Assembly: GCF_003285545.1 (NCBI RefSeq)
Contig: NZ_QLNV01000008.1
Location: 124,001 to 188,000, forward strand
Direction: 5' to 3'
Source of the DNA: Sinomicrobium soli
GTDB taxonomy: Bacteria > Bacteroidota > Bacteroidia > Flavobacteriales > Flavobacteriaceae
DNA length: 64,000 nucleotides
Shown: positions 56,793-64,000 of the stretch, one piece after another
Layout of the letters: every line of letters begins with the position of its first letter
How positions within the stretch are numbered: the first letter of the stretch is position 1
The notes under the pieces: generated by a model
The model's database searches: none
Seen by the model: the letters and a program-made list of their open reading frames with translations, nothing else
What the model was told of the DNA's origin: nothing
Position numbers and translations under genes: made by a program

Positions 56793-57181
56793 ATATATTA
56801 TTTTTATGCTTTTCTATACTAATGATTATTTACGATATCTTCAATGGTCAATTCCCGTTCCAACAATACACTCATGTCATTTTGTCTTGTTTTTAAAATA
56901 AAATACTGTCATTTTGACACCAAGACTTGTTGCTTTTCCTGGTAACAGGGGGCCTCCGTCATGGTTTAATATCGTATTTTTGTCCCGGGAAAAGAAATCG
57001 AACTCGTCTTGGGTTGTTTCATTTAGGCGAAAAGCCACTATTTTGTGCCCAGATGAAGGCTTTTTGGAGCCACATAGCCATAGCTATGGGGAGAGAAAAA
57101 GACAAAATATGGGTGCAAAAGAGGGTTTTGCAGCAAATTATAATAACTCAAGACGAGTTCATTGTCTGATACTATAAAGTT
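56793..57181. other. Divergent spacer between clpB and ytxJ
   Basis: AT-rich, no gene found. It holds the two inverted repeats near clpB (listed separately). The ytxJ side ends in ACTATAAAGTT before the ATG. Confidence 0.5.
56875..56919. promoter_or_regulatory. Pair of TGTCATTTTGACA-type inverted repeats upstream of clpB
   Basis: TGTCATTTTGACA at 56907-56919 has arms TGTCA/TGACA around TTT. TGTCATTTTGTCT at 56875-56887 has the same left part and a degenerate right arm. The start-to-start distance is 32 bp, about three helical turns, which suits two dimers on one face. The near site is 82 nt before the clpB ATG. A heat-shock operator is inferred from the neighbour gene. Confidence 0.55.
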
Positions 57182-57583
57182 ATGGGTTTTTTTGATAAGA
57201 TATTCGGTAGGGGAACAGGAGATGATAAAAATCATGATCCCGGGGAGCGGCTGGAATGGTCCCCGCTTGTTTCATTGTCACAGCTTGACGAGGTGGTAAA
57301 GGAAAGTACTGAAGTTCCGGTACTTATTTTTAAGCACAGTACGCGTTGCGGGATCAGCAGGATGGCCTATAAGAATTTTGAGAGGGAAATGGATGCCGGT
57401 GCCCCGGTAAAGCTGTATTACCTGGATATCCTGAACCATCGCGATGTGTCCGGTGCCGTTGCGGAACGTTTCGGGGTCATACATGAGAGCCCGCAACTGC
57501 TCCTGCTCAGAAATGGGAAGGTAGTCTACAACGAATCGCACGGGGCCATTACGGCAGGAAAACTACTGGAACAGTTAGGGTAA
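57182..57583 (+). CDS. ytxJ: YtxJ-like bacillithiol-associated redox protein
   Basis: 133 residues of a monothiol thioredoxin-like fold. FKHSTRCGISRMAYKNF places a single Cys56 in the site where thioredoxin has CxxC, and HESPQLLLL contains the cis-Pro. This pattern is YtxJ, thought to be a monothiol bacilliredoxin that works with bacillithiol. Bacillithiol biosynthesis genes are not in the window. The short N-terminal tail (1-25) is poorly conserved. Confidence 0.88.
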   Translation: MGFFDKIFGRGTGDDKNHDPGERLEWSPLVSLSQLDEVVKESTEVPVLIFKHSTRCGISRMAYKNFEREMDAGAPVKLYYLDILNHRDVSGAVAERFGVIHESPQLLLLRNGKVVYNESHGAITAGKLLEQLG

Positions 57584-57594
57584 AAACAAAACGC

Positions 57595-57651
57595 CCCGCA
57601 CGGAGCGGGAACGTTTCTAACCAACCAAAACCGGACCTCCTGCGGAGGCCC
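57595..57651. terminator. Double terminator between ytxJ and the acyl-CoA dehydrogenase gene
   Basis: First hairpin CCCGC-ACGGA-GCGGG (57595-57609): on minus, TTTTGTTTTT follows. Second hairpin GGACCTCC-TGC-GGAGGCCC (57633-57651): on minus, GGTTTTGG follows. Both serve the fad operon; plus-strand function is weaker. Confidence 0.65.
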
Positions 57652-57667
57652 GTAAGCTATCAGTATC

Positions 57668-59476
57668 TCAGAATTTATATTCGTTATCTGCGATGATACG
57701 CTCTGCAATGCTGTTCTTCAGGGCTATGACGTCGGGCATATTTGCGTATTTCGTAAAGCGTTTGAGCCCCATAAGCATCATGCGCTGTTCATCACCTTGT
57801 GCAAAAGATACTATAACTTCCCTGCCTTTACTGTTTATAATGTCTACTGCCTTGTAAAGGTATAGCCTGGCCATGGCTATTTGTGTCCGGGCGGTATCTT
57901 CTCCCTGTGCCTTTGCCGTTTTCCCGGCGCGGAGCAGCACGGATTCTGCAATATAGGTGTGAATAAGAATATCTGCGGCCGAAAGCAGTAGCTGCTGGTG
58001 TTCTTCCAGTTCCGGTCCGTATTTTTGCACGGCGGCCCCGGCCACCATGAGAAATACCTTTTTGAGTTTGGCAATCATCTCCTTTTCTTCGGAGAAAAGG
58101 GAGGAGTAATCAGGACTATCGAAAGAAGGGATTCCCATCAGTTCGTCAGCTACATTCTTTGCCGGGGTAAGGAGGTCTACATGGCCTTTCATGGCTTTTT
58201 TGACCAGCATTCCCACTACGAGCATCCTGTTGATCTCGTTCGTACCTTCGTAGATACGCGAAATACGGGCATCTCTCCAGGCGGCCTCCATGGGAGTATC
58301 TTCCGAAAAGCCCATGCCCCCGAAGATCTGTATTCCCTCATCGGTACAGTTCTGGATATCTTCGGAAAGGGCCACTTTGAGTATGGAACATTCGATGGCG
58401 TATTCCTCAACGCCCTTGAGTTCTGCTTCCTGGTGAGAATTTCCCTGCTCCTTGCGGATGGCGATGCGGTCTTCGATGTTCTTTGCCGCCCTGTAACAGG
58501 CCGATTCGCCGGCATAGAGGGTAGTGGCCATATCGGCAATTTTGCCCTTTATGGCACCGAATTGGGCGATGGGGGTGTTGAACTGTACCCTTTCGTTGGC
58601 GTATTGCACCGAATTCGTAATCACCCTGCGCTGGGCATCCAGGCAGGCGGCAGCAAGTTTGATACGGCCGATATTAAGGGCATTCATGGCGATTTTAAAG
58701 CCGTTCCCCCTTTCGGAAAGCATGTTTTCTACCGGGACTTTGGTCTCGTTGAAAAAAACCTGCCGGGTAGAGGAGGCCCTGATCCCGAGTTTGTGCTCTT
58801 CCTCCCCGAGGGTAATCCCGTTTTCCGGGTCGTATTCCACGATAAAACCGGTAATGTATTTGTCGTTTTCGATCCGGGCAAAGACGATCATCAGGTTACA
58901 GAAACCGGCATTGGATATCCACATTTTCTGCCCCGAGATCAGGTAGTGTTTCCCGTCTTCGCTGAGCACGGCTTTTGTTTTACCGCTGTTGGCGTCACTT
59001 CCTGCTCCCGGTTCCGTAAGGCAATAGGAACCAAACCACTCCCCCGATGCCAGTCGGGGCACATACTTCTGTTTTTGCTCTTCGGTCCCGTAGAGCAGTA
59101 TGGGCATGGTACCTATCCCGGTATGTGCACCGAAGGCCGTAGCCAGCGACCCCGTAGCGCCGGAGATATAATCACAGACCAACATGGTCGATACAAACCC
59201 CATTCCCATACCGCCGAATTCTTCCGGTACGGCTATGCTGAGAAGGCCGAGTTCCCCGGCCTTCCGCATGATCTCTTCGGTAAATGCATAATCCTTTTTC
59301 TCAAACCTTTCCTTGTTCGGCCATACTTCACGGTCTATAAAATCCTTTACCGTATCGCGCATCATTTTCTGTTCTTCCGAAAAATCTTCGGGAGTGAAGA
59401 TATCCTCACATGCGGTTTCCTTTACGAGAAACTGTCCGCCGCGGAGTATGTTATCCTTTTCTGTTTGTGCTTCCAT
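57668..59476 (-). CDS. Acyl-CoA dehydrogenase
   Basis: 602 residues. Standard ACAD core of about 400 residues (FGSYCLTEPGAGSDANSGKT, KMWISNAGF, the ACAD C-terminal helices, RISRIYEGTNEINRMLVVGML with the catalytic Glu region) plus a 200-residue helical extension as in VLCAD/ACAD9-like enzymes. FAD-dependent first step of beta-oxidation; long-chain substrates are likely by architecture. Last gene of the fad operon, 31 nt after fadA. Confidence 0.95.
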   Translation of the reverse strand: MEAQTEKDNILRGGQFLVKETACEDIFTPEDFSEEQKMMRDTVKDFIDREVWPNKERFEKKDYAFTEEIMRKAGELGLLSIAVPEEFGGMGMGFVSTMLVCDYISGATGSLATAFGAHTGIGTMPILLYGTEEQKQKYVPRLASGEWFGSYCLTEPGAGSDANSGKTKAVLSEDGKHYLISGQKMWISNAGFCNLMIVFARIENDKYITGFIVEYDPENGITLGEEEHKLGIRASSTRQVFFNETKVPVENMLSERGNGFKIAMNALNIGRIKLAAACLDAQRRVITNSVQYANERVQFNTPIAQFGAIKGKIADMATTLYAGESACYRAAKNIEDRIAIRKEQGNSHQEAELKGVEEYAIECSILKVALSEDIQNCTDEGIQIFGGMGFSEDTPMEAAWRDARISRIYEGTNEINRMLVVGMLVKKAMKGHVDLLTPAKNVADELMGIPSFDSPDYSSLFSEEKEMIAKLKKVFLMVAGAAVQKYGPELEEHQQLLLSAADILIHTYIAESVLLRAGKTAKAQGEDTARTQIAMARLYLYKAVDIINSKGREVIVSFAQGDEQRMMLMGLKRFTKYANMPDVIALKNSIAERIIADNEYKF

Positions 59477-59507
59477 AACCCTTATCTTTTATTTGTTTTT
59501 TCAGTGT

Positions 59508-60689
59508 CTATAACAATTCGTAAATACCGGCAGCGCCCTGCCCGGTACCTACACACATGGTTACCATACCGTATTTGTTACCCCGGCGTTTCATCTCGTC
59601 GAACAACTGTACAGAGAGTTTGGCTCCCGTACATCCGAGCGGATGCCCCATTGCAATGGCCCCGCCGTTGACGTTGACGATCTCCGGGTCCAGTCCCAAT
59701 TCACGGATAACGGCCAGCGACTGTGAAGCAAAGGCCTCGTTAAGTTCTATCAGTTCGATGTCCCCGAGTTGCATCCCGGCCTGTTGCAAGGCTTTAGGGA
59801 TGGCCTTTACGGGGCCGATCCCCATAATCCTGGGCTCCACACCGGCAGCGGCATAACTGACCAGCCGTGCTATGGGTTCCAGGTTGAGTGCTTTGACCAT
59901 ATCCTCACTCATCACCATGACAAATGCAGCACCGTCGCTCATCTGTGAAGAATTTCCGGCGGTAACGCTACCGTTGCTGGCAAATACGGGACGCAGTCTG
60001 GCAAGCACTTCAAGGGAAGTGTCGGCACGCGGGCCTTCGTCTTTACTCACCGTATAATTCTTTGTCGCTTTCTTCCCGGAGCCATCCACATAAGTCTGTT
60101 CAATAGGGATGGGAACGATCTGCTGATCGAATTTTCCTTCTGCCTGGGCCTTCAGGGCTTTCTGATGAGAGTTAAAGGCAAATTCGTCCTGGTCTTCTCT
60201 CGTAACCTTGAACTTTTCGGCGACCGCTTCTGCCGTTAGTCCCATACCCCAGTAATAATCCTCGTGTCCTGCTTTGGCTAAAGCGTAATCGGGCACGGGT
60301 TTGTATCCTCCCATGGGGATGTAACTCATACTTTCCGCACCTCCTGCTATGATACAGTCGGCCATTCCGGATTGTATTTTTGCCGTGGCGATACCTATTG
60401 TTTCTATACCGGAAGCACAGTACCGGTTAACGGTAACTCCGGGTACATCGACGATATCGAGCCCCATCAGGGAAATGAGCCTCCCCATATTCAACCCCTG
60501 TTCAGCTTCGGGCATGGCATTTCCCACTATCACATCATCTATGCGCTTTTTGTCTAACCCGGGGAGCTCCTCCATGATGTGCTGTATCGTTTCGGCCGCG
60601 AGCTCATCCGGCCTCTTGAACCGGAACGTACCCCTCGGCGCCTTGCCTACGGCGGTACGGTATGCTTTTACTATGTATGCTGTTTTCAT
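59508..60689 (-). CDS. fadA: 3-ketoacyl-CoA thiolase
   Basis: 393 residues. Acyl-acceptor Cys in VTVNRYCASGIETIG (about 90), His in NVNGGAIAMGHPLGCTGA and second Cys in MVTMCVGTGQGAAG: all thiolase residues are present. The longer loop and position beside FadB-type genes favour the degradative thiolase over acetoacetyl-CoA synthesis. The translation start lies six bases behind a 21-bp repeat array, which forms its whole 5' leader if read from the operon. Confidence 0.96.
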   Translation of the reverse strand: MKTAYIVKAYRTAVGKAPRGTFRFKRPDELAAETIQHIMEELPGLDKKRIDDVIVGNAMPEAEQGLNMGRLISLMGLDIVDVPGVTVNRYCASGIETIGIATAKIQSGMADCIIAGGAESMSYIPMGGYKPVPDYALAKAGHEDYYWGMGLTAEAVAEKFKVTREDQDEFAFNSHQKALKAQAEGKFDQQIVPIPIEQTYVDGSGKKATKNYTVSKDEGPRADTSLEVLARLRPVFASNGSVTAGNSSQMSDGAAFVMVMSEDMVKALNLEPIARLVSYAAAGVEPRIMGIGPVKAIPKALQQAGMQLGDIELIELNEAFASQSLAVIRELGLDPEIVNVNGGAIAMGHPLGCTGAKLSVQLFDEMKRRGNKYGMVTMCVGTGQGAAGIYELL

Positions 60690-60695
60690 TTTTTA

Positions 60696-60807
60696 GATGT
60701 TAGGTTTTAGTATTGAGATGTTAGGTTTTAGTATTGAGATGTTAGATTTTAGTATTGAGATGTTAGATTTTAGTATTGAGATTTTAGTATTGAGATGTTA
60801 GATTTTT
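60696..60807. repeat. 21-bp tandem array between the four-helix gene and fadA
   Basis: Four full units beginning GATGTTAG(A/G)TTTTAG and ending TATTGA, then a 14-nt short unit and a partial unit. The first two units have GTTAGG, the next GTTAGA. The last unit overlaps the stop codon of the four-helix gene (60798), and the array ends six bases before the fadA start codon. Confidence 0.9.
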
Positions 60808-61148
60808 GATTTGAATGAATAAATCATTTTCTGAATTTCTACACATTGTTCGATTAAAATATCAATTTCAGAAATGCTATCTGTTAGATTTAATTCCTTT
60901 ATCAGGATTAATTGAGTTTGTAATTCGTAACAAGAACCATTTGCTATTCCTAAAAAATGTTTAAATTCTTTATTTGAATTTCTTCCTGCTCCTTCAGCTA
61001 TATTGGAAGGAATGGAAACAGAACTTCTCTTGATTTGAAAAATAATTCCAAACTTCTCATTATCCGGGATTTTAGAACACAGTACATAAATTTCTTTGGC
61101 TAATTGTATCGATTTTTTCCAAACAATTAAATCGTCTACTTTATGCAT
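60798..61148 (-). CDS. Four-helix-bundle protein (23S rRNA IVP family)
   Basis: 116 residues, all helical, with the family marks DDLIVWKKSIQLAKEIY, IPSNIAEGAGRNSNKEF and YELQTQLIL. The family contains the proteins encoded in 23S rRNA intervening sequences and the Avd accessory protein of diversity-generating retroelements. No reverse transcriptase or rRNA is present here. The gene is markedly richer in A/T than its neighbours and is bracketed by arrays of 21-bp and 14-bp repeats. It interrupts the fad operon. Function unknown; acquisition by transfer is inferred. Confidence 0.93.
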   Translation of the reverse strand: MHKVDDLIVWKKSIQLAKEIYVLCSKIPDNEKFGIIFQIKRSSVSIPSNIAEGAGRNSNKEFKHFLGIANGSCYELQTQLILIKELNLTDSISEIDILIEQCVEIQKMIYSFKSKI

Positions 61149-61174
61149 CTCATAAAAATCTAAATTCTAAAACC

Positions 61175-61314
61175 TCACTACTCAATTCTCACTACTCAAT
61201 TCTCACTACTCAATTCTCACTACTCAATTCTCACTACTCAATTCTCACTACTCAATTCTCACTACTCAATTCTCACTACTCAATTCTCACTACTCAATTC
61301 TCACTACTCAATTC
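61175..61314. repeat. 14-bp tandem array between fadB and the four-helix gene
   Basis: Exactly ten identical units of TCACTACTCAATTC (140 bp). It starts 26 nt upstream of the four-helix gene's ATG and ends five bases from the fadB stop codon. Confidence 0.95.
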
Positions 61315-61319
61315 TATAA

Positions 61320-63725
61320 TTAATTCCTCAACGGCTTCCCCGTCTTTAACATATGCTGTATTCTTTCGAGGGTTTTCCGTTCCGTACAGAGCGACAGGAA
61401 GGCTTCCCTTTCGAGATCCAGCAGGTATTGTTCGCTGACGGGCGAAGCTTCGGAAAGATCTCCGCCGGCCATGACGTAAGCCAGTTTATTCGCGATTTTT
61501 TTATCGTGTTCCGAAATGTATTTGCCTGCATACATGCTGTCGGTACCCACGAGGAATGGGCCGAGTGCCTGCTTTCCGAGCACCTTGATATCTTTTCTCC
61601 TAATGGGTTGGGTATAGCCTGCTTCTGCCAGGAGTACGGCGTGTTTTTTGGCTTCGGCAATCTGGCGGTCCTTGTTCACGACGATAATGTCTTTTCCTTT
61701 TTGGAGTATACCGAGGTCATACGCTTCGTAGGCAGAGGTCGATACTTTTGCGGTCCCTATAGTCAGGAAGTATTCCCGCAGGGCATTGAGTTCCACATCA
61801 TCTTTCTTAAAGGTATCGGAGGCCCTCAGCGTCATTTCCTTGGAACCGCCCCCACCGGGAATGACCCCCACACCAAATTCCACCAGCCCGATATAGGTTT
61901 CGGCTGCTGCCACCACCTTGTCGGCATGCATGCTCATTTCGCAGCCGCCACCCAGGGTCATGCCGTGCGGGGCCACCACCACGGGAATGGAGGAGTAACG
62001 CACGCGCATCATGGTATCCTGGAACATTTTTATGGCCATGTTGAGTTCGTCGTATTCCTGTTCCACAGCCATCATGAATATCATCCCGATATTGGCACCT
62101 ACCGAGAAGTTGGCCGCCTGGTTGCCGATCACCAGTCCGGCATACTCCTTTTCCGCCAGGTCGATGGCTTTATTGATCCCCTGCAGCACTTCTCCGCCTA
62201 TCGTATTCATTTTGGAACGGAATTCCAGGTTGAGGATACCGTCTCCGAGATCTTCGACGATGGCATCGCTGTTGCTCCACACTTTTTTGCTTTCGCGGAT
62301 ATTGTTCAGGATGATAAAGGCATCCTGTCCGGGCACCTTGACCTGCGATCCGGACGGAATGTCGTAATAACAGGTGTTTCCCTCTTTTACCGTATAGAAA
62401 GTGTCACTGCCCTTACTGAGCATTTCTTCTACCCATGCTGCCGGTTTTTCCCCTTCGGCCTGCATCATTTCCAGTCCCTGTTTTACGCCTATGGCATCCC
62501 ATATCTCAAAGGGTCCGTTCTCCCACCCGAACCCGGCCTTCATGGCGTCGTCAATTTTGTAAAGGTCATCGGTAATTTCCGGGATGCGGTGGGAGACGTA
62601 GGCAAACATGGCAGAAAAGTTCTTCCGGTAAAACTCGCCGGCCTTGTCTTTTCCGCCCACCAGCACTTTAAAGCGGTCAATGGGGCGGTCTATACTTTTG
62701 GTAAGCTCCAGGGTGTCGAAAGAAGCTTTTTTCTGAGGACGGTATTCCAGGGTATCCAGGTCGAGGGAAAGAATATTGCTTTTCCCGTCTTCCCCTTTTA
62801 CCTTTTTGTAAAAGCCCTGTCCCGTTTTGCTTCCCAGCCACTTGTTTTCCATCATGGTACCGATGAAATCCGGAAGTTTAAACAACTCGTGGGCTTCGTC
62901 GTCGGGACAATTTTCATACAGGCCGTTGGCTACATGAACCAGGGTATCGAGCCCTACAACATCTACCGTACGGAAGGTAGCTGATTTCGGGCGCCCGATT
63001 ACAGGGCCTGTGAGTTTATCTACTTCTTCTATGGTAAGCCCCATTGCTTTCACCTGATGGAAAAGGCTCATAATCCCGAAAATCCCTACCCGGTTTCCTA
63101 TAAAAGCAGGAGTATCTTTGGCTACGACCGAAGTCTTGCCGAGGAATTTCTCGCCATAGCCGTTGAGAAAATCCAGAACTTCCTGGGAGGTGTCCGGTCC
63201 GGGTATGATCTCGAAGAGCCTGAGGTATCGTGCCGGATTAAAAAAGTGTGTGCCGCAGAAGTGTTTCCGGAAGTCTTCGCTGCGGCCTTCGCTCATGAAA
63301 TGGATGGGGATTCCCGAAGTATTTGAGGTCACCAGCGTACCCGGTCTGCGGTGTTGTTCAATTTGTTCGAACACCTGTTTCTTGATATCCAGCCTTTCCA
63401 CAACGACCTCGATAACCCAGTCTGCATCGGCGATACGGTGCAGGTCGTCATCGAGGTTACCCGTAGTGATACGGTCTGCAAATTTTTTGTGATAGATAGG
63501 GGAAGGGCTGGATTTAAGTGCGGTAGCCAGGTGTTCATTGACGATGCGGTTTCTCACGGAGCTGTCTTCAAGAGAAAGCCCCTTTTGCTGTTCTTTTTCG
63601 GTCAGCTCACGGGGCACGATATCCAGAAGGAGTACTTCGACACCGATATTGGCAAAATGGCACGCAATGCCACTGCCCATGATACCGGAACCTATGACCG
63701 CTGCCTTTTTAATGTTTCGTTTCAT
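61320..63725 (-). CDS. fadB: 3-hydroxyacyl-CoA dehydrogenase/enoyl-CoA hydratase
   Basis: 801 residues. NAD-binding dehydrogenase first (AAVIGSGIMGSGIACHFAN, about 9-30; NTSGIPI; VGNRVGIF-like CPAFIGNRVG), then the hydratase domain from about 480 (GANIGMIFMMAV, GGGCEMSMHADKV, GLVEFGVGVIPGGGGS with the two catalytic Glu). This order is the reverse of E. coli FadB and typical of Bacteroidota. It performs hydration and NAD-dependent oxidation in beta-oxidation. Its ATG overlaps the marR stop (ATGA). Confidence 0.95.
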   Translation of the reverse strand: MKRNIKKAAVIGSGIMGSGIACHFANIGVEVLLLDIVPRELTEKEQQKGLSLEDSSVRNRIVNEHLATALKSSPSPIYHKKFADRITTGNLDDDLHRIADADWVIEVVVERLDIKKQVFEQIEQHRRPGTLVTSNTSGIPIHFMSEGRSEDFRKHFCGTHFFNPARYLRLFEIIPGPDTSQEVLDFLNGYGEKFLGKTSVVAKDTPAFIGNRVGIFGIMSLFHQVKAMGLTIEEVDKLTGPVIGRPKSATFRTVDVVGLDTLVHVANGLYENCPDDEAHELFKLPDFIGTMMENKWLGSKTGQGFYKKVKGEDGKSNILSLDLDTLEYRPQKKASFDTLELTKSIDRPIDRFKVLVGGKDKAGEFYRKNFSAMFAYVSHRIPEITDDLYKIDDAMKAGFGWENGPFEIWDAIGVKQGLEMMQAEGEKPAAWVEEMLSKGSDTFYTVKEGNTCYYDIPSGSQVKVPGQDAFIILNNIRESKKVWSNSDAIVEDLGDGILNLEFRSKMNTIGGEVLQGINKAIDLAEKEYAGLVIGNQAANFSVGANIGMIFMMAVEQEYDELNMAIKMFQDTMMRVRYSSIPVVVAPHGMTLGGGCEMSMHADKVVAAAETYIGLVEFGVGVIPGGGGSKEMTLRASDTFKKDDVELNALREYFLTIGTAKVSTSAYEAYDLGILQKGKDIIVVNKDRQIAEAKKHAVLLAEAGYTQPIRRKDIKVLGKQALGPFLVGTDSMYAGKYISEHDKKIANKLAYVMAGGDLSEASPVSEQYLLDLEREAFLSLCTERKTLERIQHMLKTGKPLRN

Positions 63726-64000
63726 GTGTTCTTAGTGGTTTGTTGTTTTTGTTTATGAGAAACCGGTTTTATCCGGTTTCCTGTAACAGGATATATTTTC
63801 TTTTCTACGATAAGACTGTTGATAATGTCTATAACTTCAAAGAAGTGGTTGAGTTTCTCCTCGGGAACATTCTGGTGTATCACTTCGTTAAAGGTGAGGA
63901 CCACCATTTTGGAGAGTTCCCTTTTTTCCCTCCCGAAAGGAGTGAGGCAGATCAATACACTGCGCCCGTCATCCGGATTGGGCCTGCGTTCGATCAGTCC
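63722..64000 (-). CDS. MarR-family regulator, C-terminal part
   Basis: The gene runs off the right edge. The visible 92 residues begin GLIERRPNPDDGRSVLICLT, the wing of the MarR winged helix (DxRS/DGR motif), and continue into the C-terminal dimerisation helix. Overlap of its stop with the fadB start (ATGA) makes it the first visible gene of the operon, so it is likely its fatty-acid-responsive regulator. The full N-terminus is outside. Confidence 0.9.
   Translation of the reverse strand, partial: GLIERRPNPDDGRSVLICLTPFGREKRELSKMVVLTFNEVIHQNVPEEKLNHFFEVIDIINSLIVEKKIYPVTGNRIKPVSHKQKQQTTKNT

Noticed and set aside
60798-61148. Part of a diversity-generating retroelement (avd-like gene)
   Set aside because: No reverse transcriptase, template repeat or variable repeat was found on either side; only the fold family is shared.
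61175-61314. CRISPR array
   Set aside because: The 14-bp units are directly adjacent, without spacers, and no cas genes are present.

Overview
The window reads as a chromosomal segment of a marine or soil type Flavobacteriaceae (Bacteroidota). The reasons are promoters of the TTTG-N19-TAnnTTTG type, mostly weak Shine-Dalgarno sites, many lipoproteins with short SPase II signals, a YtxJ/bacillithiol-type protein, a Nudix-type regulator, ClpC and ClpB close together, and a fused aspartokinase-homoserine dehydrogenase. No phage, plasmid, IS transposase, CRISPR array or rRNA was seen. I cannot name the species.

Layout. 1-3600: end of an acyl-CoA ligase (MenE-like), tRNA-Arg with a broken copy in front of it, then small membrane and lipoprotein genes, gene scraps and a nucleosidase. 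3600-8140: a giant UvrA-like protein made of four ABC half-units. 8400-24100: an accessory region with a secreted PHP-like hydrolase, cupin, permease, several lipoproteins, at least three decayed secreted-protein genes, an acetyltransferase, a carboxylesterase, methionine aminopeptidase, alkaline phosphatase and a VOC protein. 24100-29000 (minus): a DUF4349 lipoprotein, then the gcvT-glsA-epimerase operon and a Nudix-type regulator. 29300-36260: ung, a substrate-binding protein plus a formylglycine-generating-enzyme lipoprotein, two duplicated small barrels, and a YdiJ-like flavin/Fe-S dehydrogenase. 36390-41905 (minus): the threonine operon thrA-thrB-AAA ATPase-thrC behind a textbook promoter and a probable Ile/Thr leader peptide. 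41950-57600: NAD(P)H-hydrate repair enzyme, hutH, a RimB-RimK fusion, clpC, gyrA, a TPR protein, clpB and ytxJ. 57650-64000 (minus): a fatty-acid beta-oxidation operon, marR-fadB-(four-helix-bundle gene)-fadA-acyl-CoA dehydrogenase.

What stands out. (1) A 96-nt leader ORF in front of thrA has four consecutive Ile codons followed by Thr-Gly-Ile-Thr, and it sits 36 nt or so downstream of a near-perfect promoter. (2) An AT-rich four-helix-bundle gene has been dropped into the fad operon between two different tandem-repeat arrays; its stop codon lies inside one of them, and that array forms the 5' leader of fadA. (3) Related palindromic arrays built of GATAATGTG/AATTAGC words fill two convergent gene junctions exactly from stop codon to stop codon. 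(4) The UvrA-like protein is about 1.6 times normal length, with one half-unit lacking its Walker A. (5) A pair of TGTCATTTTGACA-type inverted repeats lies three helical turns apart upstream of clpB.
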